Of a DNA stretch of 64,000 nt, positions 18,733-26,753 are shown piece after piece (position 1 is the stretch's first letter; every line of letters begins with the position of its first letter). This stretch comes from JAJDIA01 sp031555735 (GTDB lineage: Bacteria; Bacteroidota; Bacteroidia; Bacteroidales; Tannerellaceae): contig JAVBUE010000009.1 of NCBI GenBank assembly GCA_031555735.1, positions 1 through 64,000 on the forward strand, in the 5' to 3' direction. Position numbers and translations under genes: made by a program. A model generated the notes under the pieces. That model was not told the origin of the DNA. It worked only from the letters and a program-made list of their open reading frames with translations, and did no database searches.

Positions 18733-20922
18733 TTATCTGATAAAGAGCAGTTCGCGGTATTTAGGCAATGTCCACATCTCGTTATCGACAGTCAGCTCGA
18801 GCTTATCGATATGGTAACGGATCTCTTCAAAATACGGTGCGATGTATTCGCAGTAGGCCATTGCTTTCTCGCGCTCGTGGTCGATCTTGTTGGCTACCTT
18901 GCGGGCTTCCACCATTTCGTCGGTCTTTGTCTTGATGATATTGAGGCGGTCGGCAATATCCTCGATGATGGCGAGGTCTTGCGCGGCGATCTTCATCGCT
19001 TTTTCTTTCGGATAGAGGGCGAACATGCGGGCGACATTGTCGAGCAGCAATCCCTGGTAACGGGTGGCGACCGGGATGATATGGTTCATGGCCAGGTCGC
19101 CTAGCACGCGGGCTTCGATCTGTATTTTCTTGGTGTATTGCTCCCATTTCACTTCGTTACGGGCATGGAGTTCGCGTTCGCTCAATACCTGGGTGTCTGC
19201 AAACAGGGAGACGGACTGCGGTGTGAGGTAAGCGTCGAAGATGACGGGCACACGGGTTTCACAATCTAGTCCGCGGCCGGAGGCTTCGACTTTCCACTCG
19301 TCGCTGTAACCATTGCCGTCGAAACGGATGGCTTTGGAGTCGCGGATATTCCGGCGCACGACGGTGAAGAGGGCTTCTTTCGCCTGCATGCCTTGGGTAA
19401 TCAGGGTATCGACTTCTGTCTTGAATATGTTCAACTGTCCGGCTACGGCGGTATTGAGCGCCAGCATGGCGGCGGCACAGTTGGCCGACGAACCTACGGC
19501 GCGGAACTCGAAGCGGTTACCGGTAAAAGCAAAGGGCGACGTACGGTTGCGGTCGGTATTGTCAACCATGATCTCCGGGATATGGTTGAGCGAGAGGCGG
19601 GTACCCGTCTTCTCACGGACTTCGATATCTTTCAGATCTTCACTGCCGGCCAACTCATCCAACAGGGCGGATATCTGGCTACCCATAAAGACGGAGATAA
19701 TCGCCGGCGGCGCTTCGTTGGCGCCGAGCCGGTGTGCGTTGGTGGCCGACGAGATGCTGGCCTTCAGCAGGGCATTGTGTCTATATACCGCCATCAGCAC
19801 ATTGGATACGAAGGTGATGAACTGGAGGTTCTCTTTGGCATTCTTACCCGGTCCCAACAGATTGACGCCGGTATCCGTACCGAGCGACCAGTTGTTGTGT
19901 TTACCCGATCCGTTGATCCCCTTGAATGGTTTTTCATGCAGTAAGACGCGGAAATGATGCCGGTGTGCCACCGTTTTCATCACCGACATCAGGAGGAGGT
20001 TATGATCGACGGCCAGGTTGCACTCTTCAAAGATGGGCGCCAGTTCGAACTGGTTGGGAGCCACTTCGTTGTGACGTGTCTTGACGGGGATGCTCAGTTT
20101 AAAGCACTCATATTCCAACTCTCGCATGAAAGCCAGTACGCGGGTGGGGATGGATCCGAAGTAATGGTCTTCCAACTGCTGGTTCTTGGCGCTGTCGTGT
20201 CCCATCAGTGTGCGCTCGGTCAGCATAAGGTCGGGACGGGCGGCATAGAGCGCTTCGTCCACCAGGAAGTATTCCTGTTCCCAGCCGAGATAAGAGAATA
20301 CCTTTTTGACATTCTTATCAAAATAATGGCATACATCCGTAGCTGCCCGATCGACGGCTGCGATGGATTTTAACAACGGTGTCTTGTAATCCAGCGCTTC
20401 TCCCGTATAGGAGATGAAGATGGTGGGGATACACAACGTGTCCTGGATGATGAAGGCAGGAGAGGAGGGATCCCAGGCGGTATAACCTCTGGCTTCAAAC
20501 GTGTTCCGGATACCGCCGCTCGGAAAGCTGGAAGCGTCGGGCTCCTGCTGGGCGAGCAGTTTGCCTGAGAACTCTTCGATCATACCGCCGCTTCCATCAA
20601 ACGAGACAAAGGCATCGTGTTTCTCAGCTGTCCCGTCGGTCAATGGATGAAACCAGTGGGTATAGTGCGTAGCGCCCATTTCCATCGCCCACATACGCAT
20701 ACCGGCGGCTACGTGGTTGGCCACTTCCCTGTCCAGCGGTTCGCCTTTGTCGATGGCGTTCAGTACCAATTTCAGGGTTTCTTTCGACAGGTATTTGCGC
20801 ATATTCTTCCGGTCGAAGACGTATTTGCCGAAGTATTCGGATGTTTTTTCTGCCGGGACGGGCACTTCTACTGCTTTCCGTTTGGAAGCTTCTTCTACTG
20901 CTTTGAATCTTAGATTTGCCAT
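18733..20922 (-). CDS. glnN: Glutamine synthetase type III
   Basis: 729-residue GS-III, the large form common in Bacteroidetes and cyanobacteria, which makes glutamine from glutamate, ammonium and ATP. Visible signatures: GWEQEYFLVDEAL (metal-binding Glu region), TRHNEVAPNQFELAP, and NGSGKHNNWSLGTD of the active site. The start at ATG 20922 (MANLRFKAVEEA) is chosen because homologues begin this way and the promoter -7 box (21001-20994) lies inside the longer frame's 5' extension. First gene of the glnN-gltB-gltD operon. Confidence 0.96.
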   Translation of the reverse strand: MANLRFKAVEEASKRKAVEVPVPAEKTSEYFGKYVFDRKNMRKYLSKETLKLVLNAIDKGEPLDREVANHVAAGMRMWAMEMGATHYTHWFHPLTDGTAEKHDAFVSFDGSGGMIEEFSGKLLAQQEPDASSFPSGGIRNTFEARGYTAWDPSSPAFIIQDTLCIPTIFISYTGEALDYKTPLLKSIAAVDRAATDVCHYFDKNVKKVFSYLGWEQEYFLVDEALYAARPDLMLTERTLMGHDSAKNQQLEDHYFGSIPTRVLAFMRELEYECFKLSIPVKTRHNEVAPNQFELAPIFEECNLAVDHNLLLMSVMKTVAHRHHFRVLLHEKPFKGINGSGKHNNWSLGTDTGVNLLGPGKNAKENLQFITFVSNVLMAVYRHNALLKASISSATNAHRLGANEAPPAIISVFMGSQISALLDELAGSEDLKDIEVREKTGTRLSLNHIPEIMVDNTDRNRTSPFAFTGNRFEFRAVGSSANCAAAMLALNTAVAGQLNIFKTEVDTLITQGMQAKEALFTVVRRNIRDSKAIRFDGNGYSDEWKVEASGRGLDCETRVPVIFDAYLTPQSVSLFADTQVLSERELHARNEVKWEQYTKKIQIEARVLGDLAMNHIIPVATRYQGLLLDNVARMFALYPKEKAMKIAAQDLAIIEDIADRLNIIKTKTDEMVEARKVANKIDHEREKAMAYCEYIAPYFEEIRYHIDKLELTVDNEMWTLPKYRELLFIR

Positions 20923-20993
20923 GTGATCTGTTGTTGTGTTATTTTGTAACCTGATACGCGGGGTGTCGTTGCAAAAAGAAATCTTTTCGGACA

Positions 20994-21001
20994 CAAAAGT
21001 A
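20994..21001 (-). promoter_or_regulatory. -7 box of the glnN-gltBD operon
   Basis: TACTTTTG on the minus strand gives a predicted start near 20987 and a leader of about 65 bases. No TTTG lies at -33. Instead a palindrome begins at the next base (21002), which suggests an activator- or repressor-controlled promoter. The 321-base gap 20923-21243 holds this promoter, the palindrome and the divergent hydrolase promoter; no gene is seen. Confidence 0.6.
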
Positions 21002-21020
21002 TCTTTATTGTCAATAAAGA
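21002..21020. promoter_or_regulatory. Candidate operator: perfect 19-bp palindrome upstream of glnN
   Basis: TCTTTATTG, one central base, then CAATAAAGA: 9-bp arms with no mismatch. It abuts the glnN -7 box and covers part of the -33 region. Dyads of this length at a promoter usually bind a dimeric helix-turn-helix regulator; which one is not known. The core TTGTCAA is loosely like a Crp/Fnr half-site pair, but that is only a guess. Confidence 0.55.
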
Positions 21021-21183
21021 AGATGTATGTGGGTCTATTTGGTAATGTTAATCCGTATTCACTTTCAATTTGCTATTTTGAAGGGTGTATCTTCTTACAG
21101 TTTTTCATGCCGGATGGGGTAAAAGAAAACGATTTGTCAGCAAACAGTTTCCTTTCTCCCGCTGTATTATTTCCCAAAAATCC

Positions 21184-21214
21184 TTTATGCTTTTACAGAA
21201 ATACGATACATTTG
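21184..21214 (+). promoter_or_regulatory. Promoter of the SGNH hydrolase gene
   Basis: TTTA at 21184-21187, a 19-base spacer and TACATTTG at 21207-21214 fit the Bacteroidetes pattern. The predicted start is near 21221, about 25 bases before the ATG. Confidence 0.65.
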
Positions 21215-21243
21215 CCGGATAGGTAACTTAAATCAAACGTAGT

Positions 21244-21921
21244 ATGCACATGAAAAGAAAATGTATCCTTCCGGCTATTTGTTTATGTATAGCCACATGC
21301 GGTTTTGCCCAGCAGAAAGATTGGGCGCAGTTCGGACGGTATGCGGCGGCCAATAAAACGGTAGCCATTCCTTCCAAAGTGGTGTTTATGGGTAATTCCA
21401 TTACCGATGGCTGGTGGCCTGCCGATTCAGCGTTCTTCAAGCAGAACGGATATATCGACCGGGGTATCAGCGGACAAACCACGGCGGAAATGCTGGTGCG
21501 CTTCCGTGCCGATGTGATCAACCTCAAACCGCAGGCTGTCGTCATCCTGGCAGGTACGAACGACATCGCCCAGAACATCGGTTATATATCCCAGGAGAAT
21601 ATCTTCGGCAATATTGTTTCGATGGCGGAACTGGCGAAGGTCAACAACATCCAATGCATCCTGTGTTCTATCCTTCCCGTCTATGAATATCCCTGGAGGC
21701 CGGGTATGGAACCTGCCGGAAAAATCAAACAACTCAACGGCTGGTTGAAAGCATATGCGGAGAAGAATGGCCTCGTATATGTGGATTATTATTCGGCATT
21801 GGTGGATGAGCGCGGCGGACTGCCTGAGAAATATGCCCGCGATGGCGTACATCCGAACATCACCGCCTATAAGATCATGGAACAGATTGTGAAGGAAGGC
21901 ATAGACAAGGTGGTCAAATAA
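21244..21921 (+). CDS. Secreted SGNH/GDSL-type hydrolase
   Basis: 225-residue esterase-like protein with an N-terminal signal peptide (cleavage probably after CGFAQ). SGNH blocks are in order: block I VFMGNSITDGWW with the nucleophile Ser, block II Gly in DRGISGQTT, block III GTNDIAQN, and block V DGVHPNITAYK with the catalytic Asp and His. Likely a periplasmic acyl or acetyl esterase acting on carbohydrates or lipids; the substrate is unknown. Either ATG 21244 or ATG 21250 could start it. Single-gene unit. Confidence 0.9.
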   Translation: MHMKRKCILPAICLCIATCGFAQQKDWAQFGRYAAANKTVAIPSKVVFMGNSITDGWWPADSAFFKQNGYIDRGISGQTTAEMLVRFRADVINLKPQAVVILAGTNDIAQNIGYISQENIFGNIVSMAELAKVNNIQCILCSILPVYEYPWRPGMEPAGKIKQLNGWLKAYAEKNGLVYVDYYSALVDERGGLPEKYARDGVHPNITAYKIMEQIVKEGIDKVVK

Positions 21922-21939
21922 ACCGATGGTATCCTGCTT

Positions 21940-23115
21940 TTAAGAGGGTTTCCCGTTCCTGATCTGCAACAGCAGGAAGAGCAAGCCCGGAATAAAGAAT
22001 ATCCCTGCAGACACCAACAAGGCTGTCTGCAGGGAATAATAATCATTTAACCAGCCAATGAACGGTGCGACGGCGGCAAACAACAGGCGGATCACGAAAT
22101 TACGGATCGACAACACCGTCGCCCGCATCTCCGAGAATGTCATCTGATTGATATACCCCTTCAGAATAGGAGTTGCCAATCCCCTTACCATATAGAATAC
22201 CAGCAGAACAGCAATCCCCATATACGTCAGGTTAAACGCCAAAGCCGCATATCCCCCGATAATAAATAATAAGATCAATGTGTACATCTTATTCATCCCG
22301 ATCCGCTTTTCAAACCGATCCGACCATAGGGCGGCCAGCCCGACCGTCAGGTTCAATACCGTCCAGATCACCCCATAATAAGAGGTAGGCGTGTCCAGGT
22401 GCATGAGTACCGGTTGAACGAACCAGGCCATCGTGAGCGTGGATGCTCCGATTATCCCCGAAAAGAGAATGTTATAGCAAAGTGATCGGTTGGTCACCAG
22501 CGAATAGCGGATGATACGCATGATTTCCCGCGCCGGATTCTGTATGCGCAGGTGTTGGGTGTATTCACGCAGAGACAGGGCGGCAGGTATCCCGGTGAAC
22601 GCGATGACTGCCTGTCCGTAAAAGGGAAAGCGAAGGGAATAAACCGCCAGTAATCCGCCGCATATACCGGCAATGGCTTCGGAGAAATTCCCCAGCATCG
22701 TGATACGTCCTTCGTAACGGAGGTAATGCTGGCGTTTCCGGAAGTGCGCCGTCGTATCATATAATAATGCCGAGTCGGCTCCATTCACCAGGGTCTGCCC
22801 GATACCCAACAACACTTCCGCCACCAGGAAGGCGCCGAACGACGCTGTCAGGGAATAACAAAGGTAACCTCCGAAAAACAGGATGCTGCCTGTCAGGATA
22901 CATTTCTTCCGTCCCCAGGCATCAGCGAGATACCCTGAAGGTATCTCTAAAAGAACGGCAGCAATCGAGTAAACGCTTTTGAGTATGAATACATCCTGCA
23001 AACCCAACCCGTATTCGCCATAAAACAGTACGATAATGGGCATCACCAGACTGAACCATTTGGAGAATTTCAGGACATACAGCGCAAGGATATTTTTCGT
23101 CATGCCGGAGATCAT
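21940..23115 (-). CDS. MFS transporter
   Basis: 391-residue major facilitator with about twelve hydrophobic segments and the conserved loop signature GYLADAWGRKKCI between helices 2 and 3. The substrate is not predictable. ATG 23115 opens the frame; ATG 23103 (MTKNILALYVLKF) is equally plausible. It is convergent with the SGNH gene (18-base gap) and divergent from the HAD gene. Confidence 0.85.
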   Translation of the reverse strand: MISGMTKNILALYVLKFSKWFSLVMPIIVLFYGEYGLGLQDVFILKSVYSIAAVLLEIPSGYLADAWGRKKCILTGSILFFGGYLCYSLTASFGAFLVAEVLLGIGQTLVNGADSALLYDTTAHFRKRQHYLRYEGRITMLGNFSEAIAGICGGLLAVYSLRFPFYGQAVIAFTGIPAALSLREYTQHLRIQNPAREIMRIIRYSLVTNRSLCYNILFSGIIGASTLTMAWFVQPVLMHLDTPTSYYGVIWTVLNLTVGLAALWSDRFEKRIGMNKMYTLILLFIIGGYAALAFNLTYMGIAVLLVFYMVRGLATPILKGYINQMTFSEMRATVLSIRNFVIRLLFAAVAPFIGWLNDYYSLQTALLVSAGIFFIPGLLFLLLQIRNGKPS

Positions 23116-23173
23116 TCAACCTTTACAGGAGGACTAATTGTAAAACAAAAGCGAAGTTACTTAAAAAAATAGC

Positions 23174-23181
23174 TACATTTG
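23174..23181 (+). promoter_or_regulatory. -7 box of the HAD hydrolase gene
   Basis: TACATTTG fits the -7 consensus and predicts a start near 23188. This decides the gene start: the in-frame TTG at 23179 lies inside the box, so ATG 23200 must be used. Confidence 0.6.
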
Positions 23182-23199
23182 CACGACCTATTAAAAAGT

Positions 23200-23847
23200 A
23201 TGGAGCAAGACGTAAAACAGGTTTCAATGGAAGGTATTAAAAACCTGGTGATTGATTTCGGTGGTGTGATTGTGAATCTGACCCGCAACCGGTGTATTGA
23301 AGCCTTTGCCGCTTTAGGCATCGACGTACACGAAAGCCTGGTGAACAACTATTCGCATAAAGATATGTTTATGCAACTGGAGCTGGGAACTATAACGACC
23401 GATGTGTTCCATGAAGCAATCCGGAAGCTGGCTCCGCGGCCGGTGACCGACGGGCAGATCAACGAAGCCTGGATCGCCATGCTGGCGGATATTCCTCCCG
23501 CCAAACTGGAGTTGTTGGCCGCTCTCCGCAACCAATACCGTGTGTTTCTGCTGAGTAATACCAACAGCATCCACTGGGAGTATTCTGTGCATCATCTCTT
23601 TCCCTACAAACAGTACGGCCTACAGGATTTTTTTGATAAAATATACCTTTCTTATGAATTACACCTGTTGAAGCCCGAACCGGCCATTTTCACCCATGTG
23701 CTGCACGATGCGGGACTTCTTCCGAAGGAAACGCTCCTGATAGACGACGCATCCGTCAATTGCAAAGGAGCCGAAAGCCTGGGTATCCGCACCTATATGC
23801 CCGAACCGCGGGAAGATTGGTCGTTCCTGTTCAACGGGATCCTCTGA
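23200..23847 (+). CDS. HAD superfamily hydrolase (HAD-IA)
   Basis: 215-residue phosphatase-like protein. HAD motif I reads VIDFGGVIVNL (the nucleophile Asp is present, but the second position is Gly as in the YihX/epoxide-hydrolase N-terminal subgroup, not the usual DxD). Motif II is LLSNTNS, motif III Lys is in LLKPEPAIF, and motif IV is LLIDDASVN. It probably dephosphorylates a small sugar phosphate or nucleotide. The start is ATG 23200 because the promoter -7 box overlaps earlier start codons. Confidence 0.88.
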   Translation: MEQDVKQVSMEGIKNLVIDFGGVIVNLTRNRCIEAFAALGIDVHESLVNNYSHKDMFMQLELGTITTDVFHEAIRKLAPRPVTDGQINEAWIAMLADIPPAKLELLAALRNQYRVFLLSNTNSIHWEYSVHHLFPYKQYGLQDFFDKIYLSYELHLLKPEPAIFTHVLHDAGLLPKETLLIDDASVNCKGAESLGIRTYMPEPREDWSFLFNGIL

Positions 23848-23892
23848 TTCCCGCCCTCCTGTTTACCAATATTATATAATTTGCAATTAATT

Positions 23893-23923
23893 TACGAAAA
23901 AGGCATCCTGCTACTTTTTCGTA
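23893..23923 (+). terminator. Probable terminator after the HAD gene
   Basis: Perfect 10-bp inverted repeat TACGAAAAAG / CTTTTTCGTA with an 11-base loop. The T run lies in the right arm, so the tail is weak. Confidence 0.5.
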
Positions 23924-24029
23924 TCATCACTGATTTGTTTTATTTTGGAACAGCAATGTGTTGATACGGACCTTTTATTATTCAATTATTAGTGGCAAAT
24001 TTGAGAGGTAAACTAAAACGGATTGAGTG

Positions 24030-24320
24030 ATGAGGATTGCATTGTTATTACGACAAAAGAAACAGGAAGAAACAGACCCGGTTCTGAACCAGGCGATTGT
24101 TTTCAATGTCAAGGAAGACAAAGTGAATGGAGTAGAGAATGAAACCGTTGCAGGAGATATGAGTTCTCTGTTCTATTGGGCCCTCACTGAAAAGGTGAAT
24201 ACAATTTATATCCCGGTAGTAGATAGTTGGACGAAAGCGCTATTCCGCGTCATGGGTATTACCCTGAAGGGATACGACGAAGCAGTTGACGACAAATTTT
24301 TTCAAACTTTTATATTGTAA
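24030..24320 (+). CDS. Small conserved-looking protein, possibly NifX/NifB-like fold
   Basis: 96 residues, no signal peptide or membrane segment. The layout (short N-terminal strands, a segment KVNTIYIPVVDSWTKALFRVMGITL, then an acidic tail ending DDKFFQTFIL) is reminiscent of dinitrogenase iron-molybdenum cofactor domain proteins, where a helix after a strand marks the NifX/NifB C-terminal fold. No cofactor ligands stand out, so this is a weak resemblance. GTG at 24027 also opens the frame; ATG 24030 is preferred. It has a strong terminator and stands alone. Confidence 0.7.
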   Translation: MRIALLLRQKKQEETDPVLNQAIVFNVKEDKVNGVENETVAGDMSSLFYWALTEKVNTIYIPVVDSWTKALFRVMGITLKGYDEAVDDKFFQTFIL

Positions 24321-24346
24321 TAAGACTTAGCTTTTTCATTTACAAG

Positions 24347-24374
24347 AACGGGGTGGCTGTGAAGCCATCCCGTT
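24347..24374. terminator. Bidirectional terminator between the small protein and exonuclease III
   Basis: 12-bp stem (AACGGGGTGGCT with AGCCATCCCGTT, one G-T pair) and a GTGA loop, followed by a T-rich stretch. It lies between convergent stops at 24320 and 24382. Confidence 0.8.
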
Positions 24375-24381
24375 TGTTTTG

Positions 24382-25146
24382 TTATAAGGCAAACTCCAAC
24401 ACCGCCGGGCAATGGTCTGAATGGTGGACATCGTTCAGGATGTAAGCCTTCTCGATCTGCGTACGCATCGGTTCGGATACCATGCAGTAGTCGATACGCC
24501 AGCCTTTATTGTTGGTGCGGGCATTGAAGCGGTAGCTCCACCAGGTATATTTCTTCGCTTCAGGGTTTAGCAAGCGATAGGTGTCGATATAGCCGGCATT
24601 CAGGAAACGTGTCATCCATTCGCGTTCTTCGGGAAGGAAGCCGCTGTTGGTGGCGTTACGGATCGGATCGTGGATGTCGATGGCTTCGTGGCAGATGTTA
24701 TAATCGCCGCAAAGGATCAGTTTGCTGCGTGTTTGCTGCAGTTCGGTCACATAGGTCTGAAACGCTTCCAGCCATTCCATTTTGAAGCATTGCCGCTCGT
24801 CGCCGCTGGTGCCCGAAGGATGATACACACTGACAATGGAGGTATCGCCATAATCGGCACGGATAAACCGCCCTTCGTTATCGTACCGTTCGATACCCAT
24901 CCCGTATTCCACATGATCGGGAACCTGTTTGCAGAGGAGCGCCACCCCGCTGTATCCTTTCTTTTGTGCGCAAAGCAGGTAGGAGTGGTAGCCAAGCGCT
25001 TCGAACACGGAGGCGGGATATTGCTCCAGCTGCAGCTTCGTTTCCTGCAGGCAGATCACGTCGGGGTTTTCGGCAGCCAGCCATTCCGGGAATCCTTTGC
25101 CGATCGCCGCCCGGAGTCCGTTTACATTATAAGTGATTACTTTCAC
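24382..25146 (-). CDS. xth: Exodeoxyribonuclease III (AP endonuclease)
   Basis: 254-residue exonuclease III family protein for base-excision repair. Active-site motifs: YNVNGLRAA (metal-binding Asn), CLQETKL (catalytic Glu), CGDYNICHEAID (Asp and Asn), and the C-terminal SDHCPAVLEF with the catalytic Asp-His pair. Length is normal. It is divergent from the MgtC-like gene; their -7 boxes are about 15 bases apart. Confidence 0.95.
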   Translation of the reverse strand: MKVITYNVNGLRAAIGKGFPEWLAAENPDVICLQETKLQLEQYPASVFEALGYHSYLLCAQKKGYSGVALLCKQVPDHVEYGMGIERYDNEGRFIRADYGDTSIVSVYHPSGTSGDERQCFKMEWLEAFQTYVTELQQTRSKLILCGDYNICHEAIDIHDPIRNATNSGFLPEEREWMTRFLNAGYIDTYRLLNPEAKKYTWWSYRFNARTNNKGWRIDYCMVSEPMRTQIEKAYILNDVHHSDHCPAVLEFAL

Positions 25147-25176
25147 GGTCTTACGTTATTAAGATTAATAATGCGC

Positions 25177-25206
25177 CAAATGTATATCAAATAATTCATA
25201 TATTTG
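25177..25206. promoter_or_regulatory. Divergent -7 boxes for xth (-) and the MgtC-like gene (+)
   Basis: TACATTTG on the minus strand at 25184-25177 faces xth, and TATATTTG on the plus strand at 25199-25206 faces the MgtC-like gene. Each is about 27-31 bases from its ATG. The two polymerase sites overlap, so they may compete. Clear -33 elements are not seen. Confidence 0.55.
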
Positions 25207-25232
25207 CTTTTTACCTTATCCGGATACATAAT

Positions 25233-25952
25233 ATGCAACTGATAGACATGTTGGAAGAGTGGAGGATGATCCTCGAAAGTACGGTTATTACCCCTTATAC
25301 GATCGGTATCCGGTTGGCGATGAGTTTCCTGTTGGGGGCGATTGTCGGTGTCGAACGCCAAGTCAGGCGACGAGATGCCGGTATGCGTACCTTTGCCCTG
25401 ATATGCATGGGCTCTACCGCCGCCATGCTGATATCGATCTGGATACCGCAGACCTACCCCAACTTCCTGAACGGTGACCCCGGCCGGATCGCGGCACAGG
25501 TGCTGACGGGCATCGGATTCCTGGGAGCGGGCGCCATCATCCACAGCAAGGGAAGCGTACAGGGACTGACTACGGCGGCCTGTATCTGGGTGATCGCCGT
25601 GATCGGTCTGGCTACGGGAGCAGGCATGTACCTGGCGGCAATCATTACGACAGGCGCCACGTTGCTGGTATTGTTATCGATGGAACGCCTCGAACGACGT
25701 ATGTTCCTCGACGGGGTAAATAAAATCCTCACCATCACCTGTTCCACCGCCACGCCCGAACTGAAGCGTATCCGGATGATCCTGGAAGGAAAGAATGTCT
25801 ATATCGTCAGCGTTTCGTATGAAAACGACTACGACAGGAACACGTCCGTGATCACCTACAAAGTGAATGTAAAATCGAAATCTTCCTACAGCATCCTGTT
25901 TTCCGAAATACGGCAATTGGGCTATGTCTCACAGATCAAGCTATTGGCTTAG
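25233..25952 (+). CDS. MgtC/SapB family membrane protein
   Basis: 239 residues. The N-terminal part has about five membrane helices with family signatures RLAMSFLLGAIVGVERQ, AGMRTFALICMGSTAAML and GIGFLGAGAIIHS. A soluble C-terminal ACT-like domain (about residues 150-239) follows. MgtC relatives affect magnesium limitation and ATP synthase in other bacteria; the role here is not known. Its 3' end overlaps the convergent C_GCAxxG_C_C gene by four bases. Confidence 0.92.
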   Translation: MQLIDMLEEWRMILESTVITPYTIGIRLAMSFLLGAIVGVERQVRRRDAGMRTFALICMGSTAAMLISIWIPQTYPNFLNGDPGRIAAQVLTGIGFLGAGAIIHSKGSVQGLTTAACIWVIAVIGLATGAGMYLAAIITTGATLLVLLSMERLERRMFLDGVNKILTITCSTATPELKRIRMILEGKNVYIVSVSYENDYDRNTSVITYKVNVKSKSSYSILFSEIRQLGYVSQIKLLA

Positions 25953-26428
25953 GCTATCGTTTCCAGTTCCCCGTTGAGCATCCGTCCGGCAATGCGCGCG
26001 GCATCGGCTACGAACCGGCCACACGGACGGCTGGCATAATACTCCGCCGTTCGGACGGAAGGCGCGGGGAGTGTATCCGTCTGGATCTGTTGGAGCAGGG
26101 TGCGGCAGATAATCGTCCCGTTGGCTTCACGGAAGAGCGCCGCCATCTTTTGTACCATCGCGTAGTTCAGCGTACGGGCGCCCCTGTCCGACGGGTCGGG
26201 CACCGGATAACGGAATCCCGCCAGCATGGACATGGCGCTCACCGTCCCGCATACTTCCCGCATCCGTCCCATCCCGCCACCGAAAGAGACCGACATCTTC
26301 TTCGCCGTTTCTTCTTCCAGGTCGAAGAGGTCATAATAGGAGAGGAATACCGATTGAGCGCAGTTATAACCGGATTCAAACAGGTGGAGCGCCCGGCTTA
26401 CCCGTTCGTTGATATCGAATTCCTTCAT
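25949..26428 (-). CDS. C_GCAxxG_C_C family protein
   Basis: 159-residue putative redox-active protein named for its cysteine pattern. Visible elements are ESGYNCAQSVFLSYYDL, FGGGMGRMREVCGTVSAM and the later Cys in GTIICRTL and ASRPCGRFV. These families are often found near metal-dependent oxidoreductases in anaerobes; function is unproven. The start at ATG 26428 is set by TAATG overlap with the stop of the upstream Dabb gene; the longer frame's 47 extra residues are shadow sequence of that gene. Confidence 0.85.
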   Translation of the reverse strand: MKEFDINERVSRALHLFESGYNCAQSVFLSYYDLFDLEEETAKKMSVSFGGGMGRMREVCGTVSAMSMLAGFRYPVPDPSDRGARTLNYAMVQKMAALFREANGTIICRTLLQQIQTDTLPAPSVRTAEYYASRPCGRFVADAARIAGRMLNGELETIA

Positions 26429-26730
26429 TACAATTCGTAATCCACACAGGCACGGTCGGCTTTGACCGGTGCGATGATGTTCCGGGATACCGCCACATGT
26501 TCGGGATGGCTCGCATACGCGCGTACATCTTCTATACTGTCGAGTTCGGTTGTCAGGATCAGGTCCCACGCCTCTTCCGGGTTACAGTTGAAGTCCACGC
26601 GGATCAACCGCAGCAGGTCTATTCTCTCTTTCAGCGCTTCCAGGCTTTCTTTGATCTCCTGCATCTTGGCAAGTTTGTCGGCGGGCGTGGCGAACGCCGT
26701 CAGTTTGAACATTACGATATGTCTGATCAT
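26428..26730 (-). CDS. Dabb (stress-responsive A/B barrel) domain protein
   Basis: 100-residue dimeric alpha/beta-barrel family protein: MIRHIVMFKL at the start, LILTTELDSIEDVRAYASHPEH in the middle, and a short C-terminal tail. The Dabb family groups small proteins of mostly unknown function. Its stop overlaps the start of the C_GCAxxG_C_C gene (TAATG), and it begins 23 bases after serB ends, so all three minus-strand genes are likely one transcript. Confidence 0.9.
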   Translation of the reverse strand: MIRHIVMFKLTAFATPADKLAKMQEIKESLEALKERIDLLRLIRVDFNCNPEEAWDLILTTELDSIEDVRAYASHPEHVAVSRNIIAPVKADRACVDYEL

Positions 26731-26753
26731 CTATGAATATATTAGGGTGATAG

